Shown here in pieces: positions 1-6,076 of a stretch of DNA of 31,948 bases. Source of the DNA: JBFIHF01 sp964411125 (GTDB lineage: Bacteria > Myxococcota_A > Bradymonadia > Bradymonadales > Bradymonadaceae); NCBI GenBank assembly GCA_964411125.1, contig CAYPJU010000077.1:1-31948 (forward strand). The letters run 5' to 3'. The translations under genes and the position numbers were made by a program. Within the stretch, counting starts at the first letter, position 1. Every line of letters starts with the position of its first letter. The notes below the pieces were generated by a model, which was not told the origin of the DNA, did not search any database, and saw nothing but the letters and a program-made list of their open reading frames with translations.

Positions 1-344
1 TCCAACGTCCGGTGCCGCAGCGGCCCCCTCCCCGCCGAAAAACTCGCCGCCTGACCCACCCTCAGGTCGTCCCCCCCGCGGCTTCAGCGCACCCCGCGCC
101 CCGCGACGCACCCCTATGCCCGCCCCACACCTCTACCCCACCCAACCAACCCAACGGGCCACAATCAACACCCTCGTGCCGCCCCCACTTCCGCGAAAAC
201 ACCCTCGAACTCGAGCCCCGGGAACGACCTGCTCCACGGCCCTGGGGCAGGCCGTTCCCGGGCCCTGGGAGGCGGAAGGCGGCTTGATTTCGGGGCGTTG
301 AATCGGACGTTGGGGGTGGCTCCCGACCGCTTTACGGGAGCGTC
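1..344. other. C-rich leader region without a convincing gene
   Basis: The plus strand here is strongly C-rich and low in complexity, and the open frames across it look like composition artefacts. The first 54 bases can be read as the last 17 codons of a plus-strand gene ending in TGA at 52-54, so a truncated upstream gene is possible but cannot be recognised. The only clear structure is the inverted repeat at 217-262. The ribosome binding site of the next gene (GGGAG, 336-340) lies at the right edge. Confidence 0.5.
217..262. repeat. 16-bp inverted repeat, 14-nt spacer
   Basis: Positions 217-232 and 247-262 are reverse complements at 15 of 16 positions and would fold into a strong GC-rich hairpin. 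There is no T-run after it on either strand, so it is not a classical intrinsic terminator. It sits about 80 bp ahead of the rRNA methyltransferase gene. It could terminate an upstream transcript, form a leader structure, or be a copy of a dispersed palindromic element; no second copy was noticed in this window. Confidence 0.55.
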
Positions 345-1304
345 GTGACCTGCGAAGGTGCGCGGGTGCGAGACGCTTTCGAAAACAGGCTGCGCAAGCG
401 GGACCGTCATCTGTCGAAGTGGGCGAAGCGGTGGCCGACCAATGCGTTTCGCGTGTACGATCGAGACATTCCGCGGTGGCCCTTCGCCGTCGACCGTTAC
501 GGGGACCACGTTCATTTGCAGCATTTCGTTCCGTCGAAGCTCTCGGACGATCAGATCGACGCGGACCGGGCCGACGCCGTGGCGGCGGTGCGGGCCGCGT
601 TGGGGGTGCCGGTCGACCGTATCCACCTGAAAGTACGTGAGCGACAGCTCGGTGACTCGCAGTACGAGAAACTGACCACGGTCAGCAGCACTCTTCGGGT
701 CTTCGAGGGGGAGCACCGCTTCATCGTGGACCTCGACCGCCATCTGGACACGGGGCTGTTTCTGGACCACCGGGAGATGCGGCGGATGGTGGGTCGTGAG
801 GTCGAGCGTCGGGGCCCATGCCGGGTCTTGAACCTGTTCGCCTACACCGGCGCGTTCAGCGTCTGGGCTGCCGCCGCGGGAGCAGAAGTGACCACGGTCG
901 ACCTTTCGAACACGTACCTCGACCGGGCGAAAGCGAACTTCACGCTGAACGGGCTGGATCCCGCTCGCCATCGCTTCGAGCGAAGCGACGTCCTGCGCTG
1001 GTTACCGCAGGCCCGGAGTCGAGGGGAATCCTACGACGTCATCGTCCTCGATCCACCGACTTTCTCACGGTCGAAGAAGATGGAGCGGGATCTCGACGTC
1101 GCTCGCGATCACGAGGAGCTGATCACCGGTGCGATGGCGCTCTCGCGCCCCGGTGTGGCCCTCTACTTTTCGAACAACTACCAGGGCTTTCAGCTGGCGG
1201 ATTCGGTGAGTGACCGATTCACGGTCACGGAGATCACCCACCGCACAGTGCCGGAGGACTTCGCCGCCGGCATTCACCGCGCATGGAAGATCGGGGCACG
1301 CTGA
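345..1304 (+). CDS. RlmK-type 23S rRNA (guanine-N7) methyltransferase, stand-alone
   Basis: This is a class I SAM-dependent RNA methyltransferase closest to the C-terminal (RlmK) half of the fused E. coli RlmKL protein, which makes m7G2069 in 23S rRNA. The SAM-binding motif NLFAYTGAFSVWAAAAGAEV is visible around residues 160-180, followed by VDLSNTYLDRAKANF and the catalytic-type motif VLDPPTFSRSKKM. The ending SNNYQGF also matches RlmK. At 319 aa there is no THUMP/RlmL half, so only the N7 activity is expected. The start is GTG at 345 with GGGAG four bases upstream. The gene stands alone and converges on the rhodanese gene. The family assignment is firm; the exact target nucleotide is inferred. 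Confidence 0.85.
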   Translation: MTCEGARVRDAFENRLRKRDRHLSKWAKRWPTNAFRVYDRDIPRWPFAVDRYGDHVHLQHFVPSKLSDDQIDADRADAVAAVRAALGVPVDRIHLKVRERQLGDSQYEKLTTVSSTLRVFEGEHRFIVDLDRHLDTGLFLDHREMRRMVGREVERRGPCRVLNLFAYTGAFSVWAAAAGAEVTTVDLSNTYLDRAKANFTLNGLDPARHRFERSDVLRWLPQARSRGESYDVIVLDPPTFSRSKKMERDLDVARDHEELITGAMALSRPGVALYFSNNYQGFQLADSVSDRFTVTEITHRTVPEDFAAGIHRAWKIGAR

Positions 1305-1308
1305 TGGG

Positions 1309-1662
1309 TCATTCGGCGGGGTAGGCGGACATCGGGCCCACGTCGTAAACATCCTCATAGCCCTTTGCGGTCAACATCCCGGCCGCCTTGGCCGAACGCA
1401 TTCCGCTACGACAATAGAGGACGACGGGCCTGTCCTTCGGGATCTCGTCCATCCGGCCGGCGAGCTCCTGAACGGGGATGTTCTTCGCCCCACTCACGTG
1501 CCCGGAGGCGTACTCGCCGGGGGTTCGGACGTCGACGAGCGTCGCCCCCCCGTCCACGAGTTGTCGGGCTTTCACCCCTTCGATTCTGTTCGACGATCGG
1601 TTGGTCATGAAGATCACCATGATGAGGATGATTGAAACTACGATGACGACTGTCTTCAACAT
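1309..1662 (-). CDS. Membrane-anchored rhodanese (sulfurtransferase)
   Basis: This is a single-domain rhodanese that carries sulfane sulfur as a cysteine persulfide. Residues 3-19 are one hydrophobic helix, probably an N-terminal anchor. The rhodanese fold follows, with LVDVRTPGEYASGHVSGAKN (42-61) and an active-site loop CRSGMRS with Cys84. The 117-aa start at 1662 was chosen because GGAG lies nine bases upstream. An ATG at 1677 would add five residues and lacks a better site. It is divergent from the persulfide-dioxygenase-like gene at 1988, and the shared sulfur chemistry suggests a common role in persulfide handling. The topology prediction (catalytic domain outside or inside the membrane) is open. 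Confidence 0.85.
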   Translation of the reverse strand: MLKTVVIVVSIILIMVIFMTNRSSNRIEGVKARQLVDGGATLVDVRTPGEYASGHVSGAKNIPVQELAGRMDEIPKDRPVVLYCRSGMRSAKAAGMLTAKGYEDVYDVGPMSAYPAE

Positions 1663-1845
1663 TTCGACACGCTCCATGGCAGTGGCTGCCTGTCATGAGC
1701 AACCCATCGCAAACACCGTGCCCGAAAGCGACCTCGTCGTCGACAACCACGTTACGACGGAGCCATCACCCGCCACACATGCGGAAATCCGGGTCGTCGA
1801 AAACCTGGCTCGGGGGATGTGGCTCGGTGTCGCGCGGCACATGAA

Positions 1846-1862
1846 TGTTTCAATAGGGAACA
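1846..1862. promoter_or_regulatory. Candidate upstream activator site, imperfect palindrome
   Basis: TGTTTC and GGAACA flank a 5-nt centre (AATAG); the arms match at five of six positions. The site lies about 75-90 bp upstream of the sigma-54 promoter at 1937-1952, which is a usual distance for an enhancer-binding-protein site. It is a single short palindrome, so the call is tentative. Confidence 0.3.
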
Positions 1863-1936
1863 AACGAATCACCAAAAGGACACAACTCAGGCGATGACTT
1901 CCGAGCGATCGTAGTGGTCATGGGCTTTCGGCGGTC

Positions 1937-1952
1937 TGGCACGCCAGATGCA
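1937..1952 (+). promoter_or_regulatory. Sigma-54 (RpoN) promoter, -24/-12
   Basis: The sequence reads TGGCACG, four bases, then ATGCA, against the RpoN consensus TGGCACG-N4-TTGCA. Only one position differs, and the invariant GG (1938-1939) and GC (1950-1951) are separated by exactly 10 bp. The predicted start is near 1963, about 25 nt ahead of the ATG at 1988, and the Shine-Dalgarno GGAG (1977-1980) lies in that leader. It would drive the metallo-hydrolase and TauE/SafE genes. Confidence 0.7.
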
Positions 1953-1987
1953 CTGCAGGGTTGCGGCTACAGAACTGGAGACGAGAA

Positions 1988-2899
1988 ATGCCAAACATCG
2001 AGAGTTTCTACGACGAGCGGACGTCGACGCTCACTTACGTCGTCTACGACCCGCAGACTTTGGACGCGGTGGTCATCGACCCGGTCCTGGACTACGAGCC
2101 GACGGGTTCGAAGATCTGGACCGAGTCGGCGGATCGGGTGGTCGATTTCGTCACCGCGCGAGGCCTGACGGTCCACTACATCCTCGAGACGCATGCACAC
2201 GCCGACCACATATCGGGCGCGCAGCACGTGAAGGGCCGGCTCGGCCGTGGTCAGATCGCGATCGGTCGCGACATCACGGTGGTGCAGCGCAAGTTCAAAT
2301 CCTTCTTCGACCTTCCGGACGAGTTTCGGACGGATGGCTCTCAGTTCGACGAGTTGGTGTCCGAAGGAGAGACGATTCGGGCGGGCTCCCTGGAGATCGA
2401 CGTCATCGCGACCCCGGGGCACACCCCAGCGTGTGTGACGTACAAGGCGGGCGACGCCATCTTCACTGGCGATACGCTCTTCATGCCGGACGTCGGAGCG
2501 GGGCGTTGCGACTTCCCGGCGGGGAGCGCGAACGCCCTGTACGACTCGGTGCAGAAGCTTTACGCGCTACCGCCCGAGACGCGAGTGTTCGTTGGGCACG
2601 ACTACCCCGGCGACCGGCGCGAGCCTCGTTGGGAGACGACGATCGCGGAGCAGCGCGAGTCGAACGTCGCGTTGCCGGCGTCGCGAACGCGCGATGACTT
2701 CGTTCGCTGGCGCGAGGCTCGCGATGCGGGACTGGCGGCTCCGAAACTGCTGTTTCAGTCGATCCAGTTGAACATCGACGCGGGGCGGCTCCCCGACCCC
2801 GGCGGGAACGAAGTTCGCTACCTCAAGATCCCGCTGAACGTCTTCCGGCCACCGGTCGAAGACGCATCGACCCTCGCCCTCGAGAAAACTGGTTCCTGA
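1988..2899 (+). CDS. Persulfide-dioxygenase-like MBL-fold metallo-hydrolase
   Basis: This 303-aa metallo-beta-lactamase-fold protein has the metal motif ETHAHADH (His69, His71, Asp73, His74), ATPGHTPACV, GDTLFMPDVGAGRCDF and GHDY. These match the ETHE1/Blh group of persulfide dioxygenases, which oxidise glutathione persulfide to sulfite using one iron. The start at 1988 has GGAG seven bases upstream; a longer frame beginning at 1961 has no ribosome binding site. The gene is 12 bp ahead of the sulfite-exporter-type gene, diverges from a rhodanese and follows a sigma-54 promoter. All of this supports sulfide/persulfide detoxification rather than glyoxalase II activity. Family certainty is high; the substrate is inferred from motif and context. 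Confidence 0.85.
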   Translation: MPNIESFYDERTSTLTYVVYDPQTLDAVVIDPVLDYEPTGSKIWTESADRVVDFVTARGLTVHYILETHAHADHISGAQHVKGRLGRGQIAIGRDITVVQRKFKSFFDLPDEFRTDGSQFDELVSEGETIRAGSLEIDVIATPGHTPACVTYKAGDAIFTGDTLFMPDVGAGRCDFPAGSANALYDSVQKLYALPPETRVFVGHDYPGDRREPRWETTIAEQRESNVALPASRTRDDFVRWREARDAGLAAPKLLFQSIQLNIDAGRLPDPGGNEVRYLKIPLNVFRPPVEDASTLALEKTGS

Positions 2900-2911
2900 C
2901 CGGAGAGCGCA

Positions 2912-3655
2912 ATGTCCATCGTCGTTGCAGCACTGATGCTCGTCATCGGGGGCCTTCTCGGTCTCTTCGGGGGTGGGGGTTCCATCCTCGCCGTCCCGGT
3001 GTTGGTCCATATCGCGGGCATGGGTGGCAAGGAGGCGATCGCGATGTCGTTGCTCGTGGTCGGCGGCACGAGCATGGTCGGTGCTGCGCGCCACGCCTAC
3101 GCCCGCAATATCGATTGGGGCGCCGGGTTGCTGTTCGCTCCGTTTGCCATGGCGGGATCGTTCGGCGGCGGATGGCTCGCGAAGTTCATCCCAGAGCCCG
3201 TGCTGCTCGGCCTGTTTGCGGTGACGATGATCATCGCCGCGATCGCGATGTTGCGCGGAAAGAAGCAGGGCGACGATCCCGACGGAGAGCGCGCCGCGAT
3301 GTGGCTCATCGCGTTGGAGGGGCTGGCGATGGGAGGATTCACGGGGCTGGTCGGCGCCGGCGGTGGGTTTCTCGTGGTGCCGACCTTGATGATGTTGGGC
3401 GGGCTATCGATGCACCGGGCGGTGGGGACGTCCCTCCTCGTCGTCTCGAGCAAGTCCTTCGCCGGGTTGCTCGGATACGTGAGCCACGTCGAGATCGACT
3501 GGGCGCTGGGAGGAATGCTCGTGGCGCTGGCGACGGTGGGGACCATCCTCGGCGCGTCGATTTCCGAGCGTGTCAGCCCCGACCACCTGCGCAAGGGGTT
3601 CGCGTACTTCGTCCTCTTGATGGGCTTCGGGATGCTCGGCGCAGAGCTCCTCTGA
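2912..3655 (+). CDS. TauE/SafE (TSUP) family permease, probable sulfite exporter
   Basis: This 247-aa integral membrane protein has seven or eight hydrophobic segments and the repeated glycine-rich motifs of the TSUP family: GGLLGLFGGGGSILAVP near the N-terminus and its internal repeat GGFTGLVGAGGGFLVVPTL. Family members export sulfite or other C/S-containing anions. It starts 12 bp after the persulfide-dioxygenase-like gene, so the two form one operon. A simple reading is that sulfite made by the enzyme leaves through this permease. It ends just before the converging zf-TFIIB gene at 3664. The substrate is inferred from context only. Confidence 0.88.
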   Translation: MSIVVAALMLVIGGLLGLFGGGGSILAVPVLVHIAGMGGKEAIAMSLLVVGGTSMVGAARHAYARNIDWGAGLLFAPFAMAGSFGGGWLAKFIPEPVLLGLFAVTMIIAAIAMLRGKKQGDDPDGERAAMWLIALEGLAMGGFTGLVGAGGGFLVVPTLMMLGGLSMHRAVGTSLLVVSSKSFAGLLGYVSHVEIDWALGGMLVALATVGTILGASISERVSPDHLRKGFAYFVLLMGFGMLGAELL

Positions 3656-3663
3656 AGTGCTCG

Positions 3664-4032
3664 TCACCACTCCGCCTGGCTCAGGAGAATCGCGAGGTTC
3701 CTCTCCGCATCGGCGAGATCAGCGACTTCTCCGGCGTCGAAATACGCACCGTGGCACTTGCGACATGCTTCGTAGCGAATGTGAGGCTGTCGGGGGTCAT
3801 AGAGGGGAACGAGCTCGATGGAGCAGCGGGGACAGTCAATCTTGGTAACGAGATTCATCAATCGTCCCGTCCTCGGATCCCCCGTATCGAGAGCGGCGAG
3901 CGCTCCCCGTCCATCGAGTGACGCGACCTCCCCGAGATCGAACCACATCCCACCACAGCCTTCGCACTGGTCGACCGTCACGTCGTCGACGACGACCCCC
4001 ACCATTTCGCCCGAACACTTTGGACACTCCAT
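3664..4032 (-). CDS. Tandem zf-TFIIB zinc-ribbon protein
   Basis: This 122-aa protein contains two copies of the zf-TFIIB-type ribbon. The first has CPKC (Cys3, Cys6) and CEGCGGMWFDLGE (Cys23, Cys26). The second has CPRC (Cys67, Cys70) and CRKCHGAYFDAGE (Cys90, Cys93). Each copy should bind one zinc ion. The role of these bacterial proteins is not established. The start at 4032 follows GGAGGAG, eliminating an 11-residue upstream extension. It converges on the TSUP gene with an 8-bp gap and is divergent from the lipoprotein at 4186. Confidence 0.85.
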   Translation of the reverse strand: MECPKCSGEMVGVVVDDVTVDQCEGCGGMWFDLGEVASLDGRGALAALDTGDPRTGRLMNLVTKIDCPRCSIELVPLYDPRQPHIRYEACRKCHGAYFDAGEVADLADAERNLAILLSQAEW

Positions 4033-4185
4033 CTCGGCTCCTCCGCGAACGCGATCATCGTACACGTCTCGCCGCTCCTCATCGACCTTTTCGCTCCGCG
4101 GGTCTCCCGACCGGACGGGGGGGCGTTACGTGGGCTGCAAAGGACCGGAGGAGAGGGTAAGCTCCGAAGAACGAGGAGGATTGAG

Positions 4186-4965
4186 ATGAAGTCATTTCGA
4201 ATTGCAGCTCTCGCGCTCGCTCTCGCGGCGTGCAGCGGAAACAACGGGACGTCGGTCGACGCCGGCAACCCGCCGAAGGACGCTGCGGTCGACAGCGGAC
4301 CAGGCGCGGACCTGGGGTCGCGCTGCGGGACGTGCGCCCTCCCCGCTCCGTGCGGCGAGCCTGTCCCGGATTGCGTATGCGAGTGCTCGGCCGGGGAAAT
4401 CCTGGGAGGGATGGTCTGTACGGAAGCGGGGTGTCTCGTCCCGGTGCAGGACGACATGGGCAGCACCGACGCGGGCCCGCTCGACGACGGGGGCGCGACG
4501 GACGGGGGCGCGACGGACGCTGGTGGTCCCGACACCGGGACGGCGGACGCGGGCACGCCCGACGCCGGGACCGATCCGTACGAGGGTCGCCCGACCGGCC
4601 AGTGTACGGAGAACCTGGACTGTCCGGAGACGAACCTCGGACGCGACTGTTCGGAGGCGCTCCCCGGCGGAGCGTGCCTCGGCTGTGGGACCGACGCCGA
4701 CTGCCCCTCGGGCACCTCTTGCTCCATGTTCAGCGCGTGCACGACCGACTGCGTCGAGGACGCGGACTGCCCGCCGGGGCTCGAATGCAAGGGGAACAAC
4801 GCATGCGGGGCGATCCGCTGCGACAACGGAATCTGCCCCGTGCCCCTCTTCGGCTGCAGCGACAGTGACCTGTGTACGCGGGTCGACTGCAGCGCAGACG
4901 CGACGCTCTGCCCGGACGGGACGACGTGCACGTCGGGCTGGTGCATCGAAGACCGTAGCCTGTGA
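4186..4965 (+). CDS. Cys-rich lipoprotein with Asp/Gly/Thr-rich linker
   Basis: The 259-aa product has a lipoprotein signal (lipobox LAAC, Cys16). Behind it come an acidic stretch, a small Cys cluster (about 45-90), a low-complexity linker built from short D-A-G, D-G-G and T-D repeats (about 95-135), and a second Cys-rich region (about 138-256) with repeated C-x-D-x-D-C-like spacing. This architecture is common among secreted or surface lipoproteins of myxobacteria. No enzymatic motif is visible. The ATG has an AGGAGGA site upstream. The stop overlaps the start of the sigma-54 activator by 4 nt (GTGA), suggesting translational coupling of a surface lipoprotein with a transcriptional regulator. 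Confidence 0.8.
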   Translation: MKSFRIAALALALAACSGNNGTSVDAGNPPKDAAVDSGPGADLGSRCGTCALPAPCGEPVPDCVCECSAGEILGGMVCTEAGCLVPVQDDMGSTDAGPLDDGGATDGGATDAGGPDTGTADAGTPDAGTDPYEGRPTGQCTENLDCPETNLGRDCSEALPGGACLGCGTDADCPSGTSCSMFSACTTDCVEDADCPPGLECKGNNACGAIRCDNGICPVPLFGCSDSDLCTRVDCSADATLCPDGTTCTSGWCIEDRSL

Positions 4966-5930
4966 GCACCCCGGGCGGGATCGCCATGGCCGAAGATCTG
5001 CAGAATTTCCAGGGCATCCTCACGACGGCTCCAAAAATGGTGGAGCTCTTCGAGAAGGTACGTCGCGTCGCGCAGACCGACACCTCGGTGCTGGTCCGCG
5101 GCGAGACGGGGACGGGCAAGGAACTCGTCGCGCGAGCGATCCACAATCTGAGCCCCCGCTCCAACCAACAATTTCGGGCGATCAACTGTGCGATGCTGAC
5201 GCCCGACCTGCTCGCCAGTGAGCTCTTCGGCCACGTGAAGGGGTCGTTCACCGGCGCCATCGCGGACCGCAAGGGTCTCTTCGAGCTAGCAGACGGTGGG
5301 ACCGTCTTCCTCGACGAAGTGGCGGAGATCGCCCCGGAGATTCAGGCGCGCCTCTTGCGCGTCCTGCAGGAACAGCGATTCACACCTGTCGGTGGAACGA
5401 CGCCCCGTTCGACCGACGTGCGCGTCATCTCGGCGACGCACCAATCGCTGCGCGACGCCGTCTCGGAAGGTCGATTCCGGGCCGACTTGATGTATCGAAT
5501 CCGTGTGGCCCCGCTCTTCCTGCCTCCGCTTGTGGAGCGCAGCGGCGATCTCGAAGCGCTGACATGGCACTTCATCGCTCAGTTCAATGCCGAGGGCCGC
5601 CGCGAGGTTCGCCGCGTCACGGACGAGGCGTGGGACGCGATCTTGCGCTACCCGTGGCCGGGGAACGTCCGCGAGCTTCGCAACGTCGTGGAATGTGCTT
5701 TTGCGCTGGGGATTGGCGAAGTGCTCACGGTCGACGACCTCACCCCCGAGCTCCGCGGCGAGGAACCGTCACGCCGCACTTCGGAACCGAAGACGGTCGC
5801 GGACGTCGAGCGCGAGCGGATCTTGGAGGCCCTCGGGCGAACGCGCGGGCATCGGGGCGAAGCCGCCGAGCGCCTCGGAATATCGAGGACGACGCTGTGG
5901 CGAAAGCTGAAGGAATACGGACTCGATTGA
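4962..5930 (+). CDS. Sigma-54-dependent activator lacking a sensor domain
   Basis: This is a bacterial enhancer-binding protein of 322 aa, reduced to the AAA+ core and a Fis-type DNA-binding domain. Walker A is GETGTGKE (47-54). The sigma-54 contact loop is GSFTGA (94-99), with Ser in place of the usual Ala. Walker B is GGTVFLDEV (112-120). Further on are YRIRVAPLFLPPL, YPWPGNVREL and a C-terminal helix-turn-helix (about 285-322). There is no receiver, GAF, PAS or FHA domain. The GTG at 4962 overlaps the lipoprotein stop; an in-frame ATG at 4986 is an alternative. It precedes the receiver-kinase fusion by about 146 bp. What controls it is unknown; a partner protein or phosphorylation of the core are possible. 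Confidence 0.88.
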   Translation: MSTPGGIAMAEDLQNFQGILTTAPKMVELFEKVRRVAQTDTSVLVRGETGTGKELVARAIHNLSPRSNQQFRAINCAMLTPDLLASELFGHVKGSFTGAIADRKGLFELADGGTVFLDEVAEIAPEIQARLLRVLQEQRFTPVGGTTPRSTDVRVISATHQSLRDAVSEGRFRADLMYRIRVAPLFLPPLVERSGDLEALTWHFIAQFNAEGRREVRRVTDEAWDAILRYPWPGNVRELRNVVECAFALGIGEVLTVDDLTPELRGEEPSRRTSEPKTVADVERERILEALGRTRGHRGEAAERLGISRTTLWRKLKEYGLD

Positions 5931-6076
5931 GCCCACCGCTGCGGGCGGCGCGCGTCGGGGGGAAAATCGAGCGCCTTTTCGGCTTGCCCAACGCCTGGCT
6001 GAGCGAACATTGTCATCAGCGCTTTCACCGCCGCGACTTCGATGTTTTCCGCTGGATTGATGATTCAGGTGCCCAC

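Larger units (their letters stand above)
1663..1987. other. Divergent intergenic region, rhodanese / persulfide dioxygenase
   Basis: No gene is seen in these 325 bases. The stretch 1840-1890 is noticeably richer in A and T than its surroundings. It contains the imperfect palindrome at 1846-1862 and the sigma-54-type promoter at 1937-1952, both consistent with a regulated promoter for the plus-strand sulfur operon. I could not place a convincing promoter for the minus-strand rhodanese. Confidence 0.6.

Noticed and set aside
165..971. Long minus-strand open frame opposite the methyltransferase gene
   Set aside because: It mirrors a well-supported gene in GC-rich DNA, has Arg/Pro/His-rich composition and no recognisable domain.
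5995..6014. Possible sigma-54 promoter before the receiver-kinase gene
   Set aside because: CTGGC is followed by TTG at the wrong spacing from GG, so the strict 10-bp rule is broken.
5564..6076. In-frame upstream extension of the receiver-kinase gene
   Set aside because: It lies largely inside the sigma-54 activator gene, has the composition of a shadow frame, and receiver domains start within a few residues of the GTG at 6077.
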